Position numbers and translations under genes: made by a program. A stretch of 6,351 nt of DNA. It comes from Maribacter sp. Its GTDB lineage: Bacteria; Bacteroidota; Bacteroidia; Flavobacteriales; Flavobacteriaceae. The stretch lies in assembly GCA_003232155.1 (NCBI GenBank), contig QILY01000057.1:1-6351 (forward strand), read 5' to 3'. How positions within the stretch are numbered: the first letter of the stretch is position 1; each line of letters opens with the position of its first letter. The notes beneath the pieces were generated by a model. The model made no database searches and was not told the DNA's origin. It was given only the letters and a program-made list of their open reading frames with translations. This document shows, piece by piece, positions 1 through 6,351 of the stretch.

Positions 1-1944
1 TATCATTCCAGGAGAATGCGGATCTGTTTTAATTTGGGTTCTTAAGGCTTCATCTCTACTCTTAGTTCTCCAAACAGTGGCCCATGACATAAAGAAACGC
101 TGTTCAGCTGTAAAGCCATCAATATCTTCAGGTCTTCCATTTTCAGCAAAATATTTTTGAAGACCATCATAAGCGCCAAGTATGCCCCCTAAATCCCCAA
201 TATTTTCACCAAGTGTAAATTTTCCGTTTACATACACGCTATCTAAAACTTCTAATGCATCATATTGTGTAGCTAAAGCATCTCCTCTTTCTGTAAAAGC
301 GGCTAAATCTTCATCTGTCCACCAATTTTTCAAGTTTCCATCAGAATCAAAACGCGCACCACTATCATCAAAAGCATGTGATATTTCATGGCCGATCACA
401 GCTCCGATTCCACCATAATTTACAGCTTCATCGGCCGTATAATTATAGAAAGGAGGTTGTAAAATTGCTGCAGGAAATACAATCTCATTATTCAATGGGT
501 TGAAATAGGCATTTACCGTTTGTGGAGACATACCCCATTCAGTCTTATCAACTGGCTCTCCTATCTCTGAATAATTTTTGAGCTGACCCCATTTTCTTAT
601 TGCGATCCTATTCTCAAAATATGATTTATCAGCGGATACTTCCATAGTTGAATAATCTTCCCATTTATTAGGGTAAGCTATTTTCACAGTAAACTTATCC
701 AACTTTTCAATAGCTTTGGTTTTGGTCTCCTCACCCATCCAATCTAACTTCTTGATACGTTCTTTATACGCATCAATTACATTGGCTATCATTTTTTCAG
801 CTTTGGTCTTCGCTTCTGGCGGAAACTTAGCATCTACATATAATTGCCCCAAAGCTTCACCAACGGTATTATTTACAGTAGCAAGTGCTCTTTCATCTGC
901 TGGGCGTTGTTGTTCTGACCCTCTCAAATATTTGCTGTAAAACTCCCAATTCGCTGTTTCTACTTCAGTTGTTAATTGTCCGGATGCGGAATTAAAAGTA
1001 TCCCAGCGTATCAATGTTTTAATATCCTCTATTGAAGTTTCCTTTAAAAAAGTATCAAGTGCTTTCGTATATCTAAGTTGTGTTACAATAAGTGTATCGA
1101 ATTTTTTAGTGATTCCTAAATCAGTTATTATCTTTTTCAAATCGATACTTGACAATAATTCATCAGCTTCGGCAATGCTACGAGGGTTATTAAAATTACG
1201 CGCATCACGACTTTCTACTTTATCAAGTCTAGGTTCGGCCAACACTGTTTCCATTGCTAAAATTTTAGTGGCCGCAGCTTTTGAATCAGCTTCACTATCA
1301 CCTAACATTTGCAACATACGTGATATATGTTTTTTATATTCCTCACGTATCTCTTTTGATTTTTCATCTTGTTCTAGATAATAATCACGATCTGGCAAAC
1401 CTAAACCATTAGCGCCCATATAAACTGCATTCATAGCACTATTGTTTAAATCTGCACCAGCTCCTATATTAATAAATGGTGTTGAAACTGAAGGGTTGGT
1501 TGCTATAACAGTTTGTAGGTCTGCTAAATTTTTGATTCCGGCAATCTCATTTAAAGCAGGTTTAAGGGGAGTAATACCAGCTTTATCCCTAGCTATTGTA
1601 TCTAACTTCGTGTCAAATATGGCTAAAGCTTTTGCTTGATCCGTATCTGCTGTATAATTACCGCTGGCTTTTGCTTTTGCCAAAATTTCGAGCACGTCAT
1701 TATCGGTAGATTTACGAAGTACCGAAAATCCGCCCCAACTGGATCTATCTGCAGGAATTTCGGTATTTTTCATCCAATTCCCATTTACATAATTGTAAAA
1801 ATCTTCTTTGGGGCTAATACTGGTATCCATGTTCTCTAGAACAATACCAGGTATTTTCTCCATTTTGTTAGCTGCTTCTTCCGTTTTTTCGTTACAACTC
1901 ATGAAAGTAAGAAATGATGCTACTAAAAAATACACTTTTTTCAT
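1..1944 (-). CDS. M13 family zinc metallopeptidase lipoprotein (neprilysin/PepO-like), C-terminus cut by window edge
   Basis: Translating the minus strand from the ATG at 1944-1942 gives 648 open codons up to base 1. The start carries MKKVYFLVASFLTFMSC, a lipoprotein signal peptide with a loose lipobox (FMSC, lipidated Cys17), so the mature enzyme is probably membrane-anchored and periplasmic or surface-exposed. The peptidase M13 N-terminal domain covers about residues 40-430 and the catalytic domain runs from about 470. Zinc-site motifs are clear: HEISH at 519-523 (His519, His523, catalytic Glu520) and GENIGD with Glu580 as third ligand and Asp584. NAYFNP at 478-483 matches the substrate-binding NAYY/F-P block, and WATVWR and DPHSPG close to the edge are also typical. 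Family members are about 670-690 residues, so roughly 30-40 residues, including the usual C-terminal Trp, lie outside. The family cleaves peptides of limited size; the substrate here is unknown. It lies 107 bases downstream of the ABC permease on the same strand and may have its own promoter. Confidence 0.96.
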   Translation of the reverse strand, partial: MKKVYFLVASFLTFMSCNEKTEEAANKMEKIPGIVLENMDTSISPKEDFYNYVNGNWMKNTEIPADRSSWGGFSVLRKSTDNDVLEILAKAKASGNYTADTDQAKALAIFDTKLDTIARDKAGITPLKPALNEIAGIKNLADLQTVIATNPSVSTPFINIGAGADLNNSAMNAVYMGANGLGLPDRDYYLEQDEKSKEIREEYKKHISRMLQMLGDSEADSKAAATKILAMETVLAEPRLDKVESRDARNFNNPRSIAEADELLSSIDLKKIITDLGITKKFDTLIVTQLRYTKALDTFLKETSIEDIKTLIRWDTFNSASGQLTTEVETANWEFYSKYLRGSEQQRPADERALATVNNTVGEALGQLYVDAKFPPEAKTKAEKMIANVIDAYKERIKKLDWMGEETKTKAIEKLDKFTVKIAYPNKWEDYSTMEVSADKSYFENRIAIRKWGQLKNYSEIGEPVDKTEWGMSPQTVNAYFNPLNNEIVFPAAILQPPFYNYTADEAVNYGGIGAVIGHEISHAFDDSGARFDSDGNLKNWWTDEDLAAFTERGDALATQYDALEVLDSVYVNGKFTLGENIGDLGGILGAYDGLQKYFAENGRPEDIDGFTAEQRFFMSWATVWRTKSRDEALRTQIKTDPHSPGMI

Positions 1945-1975
1945 TTTGATTTTTTTTATTAATTAATTAGCCTGT

Positions 1976-2010
1976 CAATATAGACGTATAAATTTGAGCA
2001 TTGTTACAAA
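1976..2010 (-). promoter_or_regulatory. Weak promoter candidate upstream of the M13 peptidase
   Basis: On the minus strand a TTTG (2010-2007) is followed after 24 bases by TATATTG (1982-1976). This is a loose match to the Bacteroidota promoter pattern (TTTG near -33, TAnnTTTG near -7): the downstream box is one T short and the spacing slightly long. The leader to the ATG at 1944 would be about 25-30 bases and is A-rich (AATAAAAAAAATCAAA), as is common in flavobacteria. No Shine-Dalgarno sequence is seen. The match is weak; read-through from the transporter operon is equally possible. Confidence 0.2.
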
Positions 2011-2036
2011 TAAAACTGTATAATTATTAAAATATA

Positions 2037-2060
2037 GGGGGGCTATACAAATTATACCCC
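2037..2060 (-). terminator. Weak hairpin at the 3' end of the permease gene, possible attenuating terminator
   Basis: Read on the minus strand, GGGGTATA (2060-2053) can pair with TATA-g-CCCC (2047-2039) around a 5-base loop, with one bulged base. The stem includes the permease stop codon TAA (2054-2052) and is followed by CC and then TATATTTTAATAATTAT, which is T-rich but not a clean T run. It may end or reduce transcription from the transporter operon into the peptidase gene. The stem is short, so this is a tentative call. Confidence 0.3.
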
Positions 2061-4598
2061 TTCTTTTCGCAAAATCTGCAAAGGCGGACTATTCAAAACA
2101 CTTCTACTATTACCCAATCCTATCAAGAGAACTATAACTGTAATGCCGGGCAATAAAATCAAAAATGGTATCCACGAAGGAGCAAAAGGGCTATCAAAAA
2201 CAAACCAAGCCAATAATTGGCTACTGACTAATGAGAGGAGTATTCCAATACCACTACCCAACACCCCTAAATACAAATACTCCAAGGCTGTTATCTTTAA
2301 AATCTGATTGTTTTTAGCGCCAAGAGTACGTAGTAAAACGCTCTCTTTTATACGTTGATATTTACTGGTACGAACTGAGCCTATCAACACAATAATACCT
2401 GTAAGAATGCTGAAAAAAGCCATAAAATTAATAACCCAAGAAATTTTATTCAGAATGCCTTGAACAAGTAACAATACCTGTCGTAAATCTAAAACTGAAA
2501 CATTGGGAAACTCACGTACCAATTCACGTTGCAACTTCGCTGAAGTCTTTACATTGGGAGAATTGGTAGAAAGCACATGAAATTGTGGAGCACTTTCTAA
2601 TACACCCAAAGGAAAGACCATATTAAAATTCATGCGCATGCGCGCCCAGTCTATCTGACGAATACTACCTACTATAGCTTTCATTAAAACACCCTGTACG
2701 TTAAAACTCAAGGTATCACCAACTATAACCCCAGCATCACGAGCTAGATTATCGGACAAGGATATGGGCACCAAACCTTCTGAAGGTATTTTTTTAATAA
2801 ACTCACCAGAAATCAACTTTTCAGTAGGTAATAAAGAATCTCTGTAGGTTACTCGGAATTCATGATTTAAAACCCATTTTTTTATAGCACTTGTGGTATC
2901 TTTTCGAATTGTATTGACGGGAATTCCCTTAATATTGGCAACTCGCATAGTAATAATAGGTATGTTATCTAATATTTTGAGTCCTGTAGATGCGATCGAG
3001 TTGATTACAGCTTCTTTTTGATCCGTTTGTACATCCATCAATATAATATTAGGATTATCAGAACTATTCTCTAAACTAGCTTTTGCCAACAACATATCCT
3101 TTGTAAAGTATAATGTGCTGATCAAAAAACTACCAACCCCTATAGCCAATAATAAAGTCATTGTCTGGTTATTGGGCCTGAAAAGGTTCAATAAGCTCTG
3201 ACGTGCGCAAAAGCCCCATGAAGAGGGAAAGAACTTTTTCACCATTTTCATAAATAAGGCCGCTATGCCGGAAAGAACGGAGAATGTAACCAAAATTGCC
3301 ATTACAAATGACAAGGCATAACGCCAATCGCGCAAAAGCCAAAATGAAAAACCAAAAATAAAGAGAAGAATGCCGGCCAGAATACCCAGAATTGTTTTTC
3401 GGGGAGCTAAAGGTCCTTCTTGTATTCGTAATACTTGTAAAGGAGATACGTACCATGTACCCATCAAAGGCAACAAAGCAAATAAAACCGACATGAAAAC
3501 CCCTAGTAACAAACCTGTTAAAATAGGTTGTATATCAATTGATAGCTCAACTGTAAATGGTAAAAAATCTTGGAGCAATACCGGAAAAGACTGTTGCAGC
3601 ACCAAACCCAATATCGTACCAATTAGCCCACCAACAAGACCCATGCCTGCAATTTGAATCAAGTATATCAAAAATGTTTGTTTACGGGTAGCGCCAATAC
3701 ATTTGAGTATAGCTACTGCACGTAATTTTTCCTTAATATAAATATATACTGAGCTGGCAATACCTACACAACCCAATAACAAGGCTATAAAGGCAACTAA
3801 ATTCAAAAACTTGCTGAAATTTTCATAAGTACGCCCCAAACGCTCACTAGTACTGATATGGGTATCTAGATCAGCATTTTCTGCATTAAGGATAGGGTCC
3901 AAAGTTTCATTCAGTTCTTTTAAATCAATTTCCTGATCATTCTTAAAATAATAGTTATAATCCAATCGGCTGCCCAATTGTAAAAGTCCCGTGCCCTCAA
4001 TTTGGTTATAAGGAAGCAGAACAGTAGGAGCAAATGATGCTGAAAGCGCAGAGCTGCCCGGAACCGATTTTAAAATTCCCCCAATAGCAAACGTACTGTT
4101 TCCCACTTTTATACTATCACCTGGTTTTAGTCCATATTGTAACATCAAAGTGCCATCTACCAAGGCCTTGTCAGATTTATGATACGTACTGGCAGCAGAC
4201 CTAGGTTCGGTCTCCAATTCTCCATAAAAAGGAAATTTACTTGTTATACCACGTACTTGAACCAATTTAGCAGCTCCGTTTTTTGGAAAAGCGGCCATTG
4301 ATGCAAAACTGACCTCTTGAGCATCGGCACCTAACGAATCAATAATTGTTTGGACTCTTTCCGTAGGGATTTGATTGGTATCAATAATATAATCGGCACC
4401 CATGAGCGATTTTGATTGTAGGGCAATATTTTCTTTTAAATTTTTACTGAACGATTGTATAGAGACCAGGGCAGCAATACCCAATATGATGGATGCCATG
4501 AAGAGCAATAGGCGTTTTCCACTGGCTCTACCATCACGCCAAGCCATTTTCAGCACCCAGTTTAAATCAGCTTTAGATGTAATAGGGCGGTCACTCAC
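2052..4598 (-). CDS. ybbP: YbbP-like ABC transporter permease with two FtsX domains (type VII, MacB-like)
   Basis: This 848-residue inner-membrane protein has about ten transmembrane segments by eye: near 29-50, 265-287, 308-335, 358-382, 402-421, 428-452, 478-497, 722-742, 769-797 and 808-828. Two large extracytoplasmic domains (about 51-260 and 500-720) resemble MacB periplasmic core domains. Each FtsX unit shows the usual cytoplasmic coupling stretch (EKLRAVAILKCIGATRKQ at 290-306 region; KESVLLRTLGAKNNQ at 751-765) and a closing SPLQVLR (385-391) or PPLQILRKEG (838-847). The DWARMRMNFNMVFPLGVLE stretch (650-668) fits the conserved second-domain block of YbbP. Length is close to E. coli YbbP (about 800). 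The start is GTG at 4598, overlapping the ATPase stop as GTGA; no in-frame ATG lies just upstream, and the next Met is residue 18, already in the conserved N-terminal region. Translation is probably coupled to the ATPase. The role is inferred: ATP-driven movement that acts on substrates at the periplasmic side, with the TesA-like hydrolase as partner. LolC/E or MacB identity is less likely because those have four membrane segments. Confidence 0.93.
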   Translation of the reverse strand: MSDRPITSKADLNWVLKMAWRDGRASGKRLLLFMASIILGIAALVSIQSFSKNLKENIALQSKSLMGADYIIDTNQIPTERVQTIIDSLGADAQEVSFASMAAFPKNGAAKLVQVRGITSKFPFYGELETEPRSAASTYHKSDKALVDGTLMLQYGLKPGDSIKVGNSTFAIGGILKSVPGSSALSASFAPTVLLPYNQIEGTGLLQLGSRLDYNYYFKNDQEIDLKELNETLDPILNAENADLDTHISTSERLGRTYENFSKFLNLVAFIALLLGCVGIASSVYIYIKEKLRAVAILKCIGATRKQTFLIYLIQIAGMGLVGGLIGTILGLVLQQSFPVLLQDFLPFTVELSIDIQPILTGLLLGVFMSVLFALLPLMGTWYVSPLQVLRIQEGPLAPRKTILGILAGILLFIFGFSFWLLRDWRYALSFVMAILVTFSVLSGIAALFMKMVKKFFPSSWGFCARQSLLNLFRPNNQTMTLLLAIGVGSFLISTLYFTKDMLLAKASLENSSDNPNIILMDVQTDQKEAVINSIASTGLKILDNIPIITMRVANIKGIPVNTIRKDTTSAIKKWVLNHEFRVTYRDSLLPTEKLISGEFIKKIPSEGLVPISLSDNLARDAGVIVGDTLSFNVQGVLMKAIVGSIRQIDWARMRMNFNMVFPLGVLESAPQFHVLSTNSPNVKTSAKLQRELVREFPNVSVLDLRQVLLLVQGILNKISWVINFMAFFSILTGIIVLIGSVRTSKYQRIKESVLLRTLGAKNNQILKITALEYLYLGVLGSGIGILLSLVSSQLLAWFVFDSPFAPSWIPFLILLPGITVIVLLIGLGNSRSVLNSPPLQILRKEGV

Positions 4599-5284
4599 GA
4601 TACATTCATGGCTTGGTTCGTCAAAATTTTGCCCCCTTTAAGTCGTAAAATATGCTGGGTACGTTTGGCCAAATCTAAATCGTGGGTAACAATTATCAGG
4701 GTTGTACCTGTTTCTTTATTCAATTCAAAAAGTAGCTGTACAACTTTTTCGCCTGTTTCCTCATCAAGGTTTCCGGTAGGCTCGTCAGCAAATAATATCG
4801 ATGGTTTGTTTGAAAAGGCCCTTGCCAGTGCCACACGTTGTTGTTCGCCCCCTGAAAGCTGTGATGGGTAATGGTGCGAACGATCCGCCAAACCAACTTT
4901 TTGCAATAGTTCTATAGCAATTTCCCGCGCATTTTTTGCTCCCTGTAATTCTAGGGGGACACTTACATTTTCAAGAGCGGTCAAAGTGGGCAGCAATTGA
5001 AAGTCTTGAAAAATGAATCCGACTTTTAAATTACGTAATAGTGCCCGTTCATCTTCATTCAAGGTCTCTATGGTAGTACCACAAAGTTCAACCGTTCCTG
5101 AATCAGCCTTATCCAAACCTGCACATAGTCCGAGTAAAGTTGTTTTTCCACTTCCTGAAGGGCCTACGATTGAAAAAGTAGCTCCGGCATCAACATCAAA
5201 TGAAATATCATCTAATACCGTTAATTTTCTTGAACCGCTCACATAGGTCTTTCCTAGATTGTGAACGTTTAATATCTTTGTCAT
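4595..5284 (-). CDS. ybbA: YbbA-like ABC transporter ATP-binding protein
   Basis: This 229-residue cytoplasmic ATPase has all the nucleotide-binding motifs: Walker A GPSGSGKT at 41-48, Q-loop Gln93 (FIFQDFQLLP), signature LSGGEQQR at 143-150, Walker B ILFADE at 163-168 with catalytic Glu168, D-loop NLD at 172-174 and switch His201. Size and the FQLLPTLTALENVSVPLEL stretch place it in the MacB/LolD/YbbA group, which pairs with FtsX-type permeases. YbbA is preferred over LolD because the partner is a single long two-FtsX permease and because a tesA-like gene lies divergently upstream, as in E. coli. The ATG at 5284-5282 gives the normal N-terminus of the family. The last four bases overlap the permease start. 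It is probably the first gene of the operon, transcribed from the 66-base gap shared with the hydrolase gene. All catalytic residues are present, so it should be active. Confidence 0.95.
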   Translation of the reverse strand: MTKILNVHNLGKTYVSGSRKLTVLDDISFDVDAGATFSIVGPSGSGKTTLLGLCAGLDKADSGTVELCGTTIETLNEDERALLRNLKVGFIFQDFQLLPTLTALENVSVPLELQGAKNAREIAIELLQKVGLADRSHHYPSQLSGGEQQRVALARAFSNKPSILFADEPTGNLDEETGEKVVQLLFELNKETGTTLIIVTHDLDLAKRTQHILRLKGGKILTNQAMNVS

Positions 5285-5350
5285 AATTCTTTATTTCTTA
5301 TAGCAAATTGCAAAATAAGGAAATGATTCTGATATATATACCACATCATT
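5285..5350. promoter_or_regulatory. Divergent promoter region between the ABC operon and the tesA-like gene
   Basis: The 66-base gap separates two divergent start codons and must carry signals for both genes. On the minus strand TATTTTG (5317-5311) resembles a Bacteroidota -7 box (TAnnTTTG, one T short) and would leave a leader of about 20 bases before the ATPase ATG. On the plus strand TTG at 5308-5310 and the TA-rich GATATATATACC (5331-5342) are a weak candidate for tesA. AAGGAAA (5317-5323) sits about 28 bases before the tesA ATG, too far to be its ribosome binding site. No clear operator repeat was seen. Location is sure; the boxes are tentative. Confidence 0.45.
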
Positions 5351-6046
5351 ATGCGCAACTTCTTAAAGTTTAGTTATTTTTTAGTGTTTCTTCTCATTAT
5401 ATCATGTCTTGGTAATACGAAAAAAGAAACAGAAAATATATCAGAAAAAACTATAGAACAAGTTTCTGAAACTATTACAAGTGTAGATGAAAAAGTAATC
5501 CTATTTTTTGGCAACAGCTTAACTGCTGGCTATGGCTTGGATATCGAGGAAGCCTTTCCTGCACTAATTCAGGATAAGTTAGATGCATTGCAATTAAAAT
5601 ATACTACCATCAATTCAGGTTTAAGCGGGGAAACTACATCTGGCGGACTCAACCGTTTATCATGGGTATTAAACCAAAAAATAGATGTATTTGTACTTGA
5701 ATTAGGAGCGAATGATGGATTACGAGGTATTCCACTTGAAGAAACCCGAAATAATTTACAGGCTATTATTGATTTGGTCAAAGAGAAAAATGCTGAATGC
5801 AAAATTATTATAGCCGGAATGCAGATTCCTCCGAATATGGGGCAAGCCTATACTAGAGAATTCCGAAAAATTTTTCCTGATCTTGCCCAAAAAAATGATG
5901 TTGGTTTAATTCCTTTTTTATTAGAAAATGTTGCGGGTATTCCTGAATTGAATTTAGAGGATGGTATACACCCTACTGCTGAGGGACAAAAAATTGTTCG
6001 TGATAATGTTTGGGCTATTTTAAAAAATGCATTGGGCGAATACTAA
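5351..6046 (+). CDS. tesA: TesA-like SGNH/GDSL hydrolase lipoprotein (arylesterase / thioesterase I / lysophospholipase L1 type)
   Basis: This 231-residue protein begins with a lipoprotein signal peptide: basic N-terminus, hydrophobic core and lipobox IISC with lipidated Cys19. A charged stretch (about 20-47, rich in Lys, Glu, Thr) links it to the catalytic domain (about 48-230). The SGNH blocks are all present: block I GNSLTAGYG at 54-62 with nucleophile Ser56, block II SGLSGET with Gly93, block III GAND at 119-122 with Asn121, and block V DGIHP with Asp204 and His207. Block I has Asn in place of the usual Asp of GDSL; that residue is not part of the catalytic triad, so activity is expected. 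The domain order and spacing match E. coli TesA, which hydrolyses esters, acyl thioesters and lysophospholipids in the periplasm. The gene diverges from the YbbAP operon, the same arrangement as in E. coli, so it probably works with the transporter. The start at 5351 gives an intact signal peptide; an upstream ATG at 5323 is out of frame. True substrate is unknown. Confidence 0.94.
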   Translation: MRNFLKFSYFLVFLLIISCLGNTKKETENISEKTIEQVSETITSVDEKVILFFGNSLTAGYGLDIEEAFPALIQDKLDALQLKYTTINSGLSGETTSGGLNRLSWVLNQKIDVFVLELGANDGLRGIPLEETRNNLQAIIDLVKEKNAECKIIIAGMQIPPNMGQAYTREFRKIFPDLAQKNDVGLIPFLLENVAGIPELNLEDGIHPTAEGQKIVRDNVWAILKNALGEY

Positions 6047-6047
6047 A

Positions 6048-6256
6048 TTAAGCCATCTTAGCGCTATCTCTTTTAGTTTTAAAGGCCAATGCTTTCTTTA
6101 TTCTTGAATTTTTGAACTTGTCTAACTTCACCTCTTTATTAGTAGCAACAATTACTATTGTCATTTCAATAGTTTCAACTTTAACTTCTTTAGATGCATT
6201 TTGTGCTTGAGCTGCTATTGAGATAAAAAAATGAAAATGATAGTCAAAATTAGGTA
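6048..6256 (-). pseudogene. Remnant of a small secreted protein gene, frameshifted and without a start codon
   Basis: On the minus strand an open frame ending at the TAA of 6050-6048 encodes ...ISIAAQAQNASKEVKVE..., then a lysine-rich tail ending KRDSAKMA. AAQA followed by QNAS looks like a signal peptidase I site, giving a mature part of about 51 residues. Upstream of it this frame has no ATG, GTG or TTG and becomes poor (Asp, Tyr, His). The neighbouring frame, from 6256 to the homopolymer, instead reads YLILTIIFIF, a fitting hydrophobic core. The two halves join if the run of seven T (plus strand A, 6225-6231) had eight. The hydrophobic frame has a TAA (6259-6257) directly before it and only a TTG (6247-6245) as possible start. 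So a one-base loss plus loss of the start region is the best reading. Its stop is one base from the tesA stop, tail to tail. The protein family is not recognised. A sequencing error in the homopolymer could explain the frameshift but not the missing start. Confidence 0.5.
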
Positions 6257-6351
6257 TTAAATATGAAGTAATATATTAGGGTTTGGACAGTTTTTTGAAT
6301 AAAAATCAATTGTATTTGATGCGCATACCCCTGGGTAATCACCTTTTTTTC
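6257..6351. other. Non-coding right edge, nothing assignable except short palindromes
   Basis: No convincing gene was found here. It is AT-rich up to about 6318 and then turns more GC-rich. Short open frames touch the window edge on both strands (for example plus strand from the ATG at 6319, reading MRIPLGNHLFF to the edge; minus strand from the edge to the TAA at 6259-6257), but none shows a recognisable motif. It could be the upstream part of the broken gene on the minus strand, the end of a repeat, or a leader of a gene to the right. Confidence 0.4.
6319..6337. repeat. Two adjoining short palindromes
   Basis: ATGCGCAT (6319-6326) is a perfect 8-base palindrome and is directly followed, sharing one base, by TACCC-CT-GGGTA (6326-6337), with five-base arms around a two-base centre. 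The pair stands out in GC content from its AT-rich surroundings. It could be a protein-binding site or part of a dispersed repeat. Only one copy is in the window, so its nature cannot be decided. Confidence 0.35.

Noticed and set aside
182..1839. Several plus-strand open frames of 65-90 codons (182-418, 716-940, 1109-1381, 1442-1639, 1636-1839)
   Set aside because: All lie antisense to the M13 peptidase frame, which has clear zinc motifs; their translations are Ser-rich shadows without any motif.
2631..2645. CATGCGCATGCGCGC palindrome-like stretch
   Set aside because: It encodes the conserved Arg-Met-Arg-Met part of the permease (around residues 653-656), so coding constraint is enough to explain it.
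3169..3657. Open frames on the minus (3169-3456) and plus (3370-3657) strands inside the permease gene
   Set aside because: They overlap FtsX-domain coding sequence in other frames and show no family signature.
4402..5246. Plus-strand open frames 4402-4641, 4608-4871 and 5013-5246
   Set aside because: Antisense to the ATPase and the permease N-terminus, where the real frame has all ABC motifs.
5323..5350. Upstream ATG at 5323 as an alternative start for the tesA-like gene
   Set aside because: It is 28 bases from the annotated start, so out of frame, and the start at 5351 already gives a complete lipoprotein signal peptide.
5569..5802. Minus-strand open frame inside the tesA-like gene
   Set aside because: Shadow of the SGNH hydrolase frame, which carries the full set of catalytic blocks.
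6047..6070. Terminator after tesA around TTAGCGCTA
   Set aside because: The palindrome is only eight to nine bases without loop or T run and lies within the frame of the broken minus-strand gene.

Overview
The window looks like chromosomal DNA of a Bacteroidota bacterium, most likely a flavobacterium. It is AT-rich, its lipoprotein signal peptides are of Bacteroidota type, leaders before start codons are A-rich without clear Shine-Dalgarno sites, and the coding content fits that group. Genus cannot be told from the sequence. No rRNA, tRNA, CRISPR array or intact transposase gene was seen.

Layout from left to right: (1) positions 1-1944, minus strand, an M13-family (neprilysin/PepO-like) zinc metallopeptidase made as a lipoprotein, its last few tens of residues cut off by the window edge; (2) 1945-2051, a short AT-rich gap with a weak hairpin at the end of the next gene and a weak promoter candidate for the peptidase; (3) 2052-4598 and 4595-5284, minus strand, a two-gene ABC transporter operon of the YbbP/YbbA type, the permease overlapping the ATPase stop by four bases and starting with GTG; (4) 5285-5350, a 66-base divergent promoter region; (5) 5351-6046, plus strand, a TesA-like SGNH-hydrolase lipoprotein; (6) 6047-6351, no intact gene, but the remains of a small secreted protein gene on the minus strand (stop codon one base from the tesA stop, frame broken in a 7-base homopolymer, no usable start) and, at the right edge, two adjacent short palindromes that may belong to a dispersed repeat.

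The core is the ybbA-ybbP / tesA divergent module, the same gene order known from E. coli. From family knowledge, YbbAP is a type VII (MacB/LolCDE-like) ABC system that does not carry a substrate through a channel but works on molecules in or next to the membrane, and TesA is a periplasmic esterase/thioesterase/lysophospholipase. The likely joint role is to pull hydrophobic or lipid-like molecules from the inner membrane and hydrolyse them. Here TesA appears to be lipid-anchored. The M13 peptidase may simply be a neighbour. The main oddities are the Asn in the GDSL block of TesA and the decayed gene at the right.
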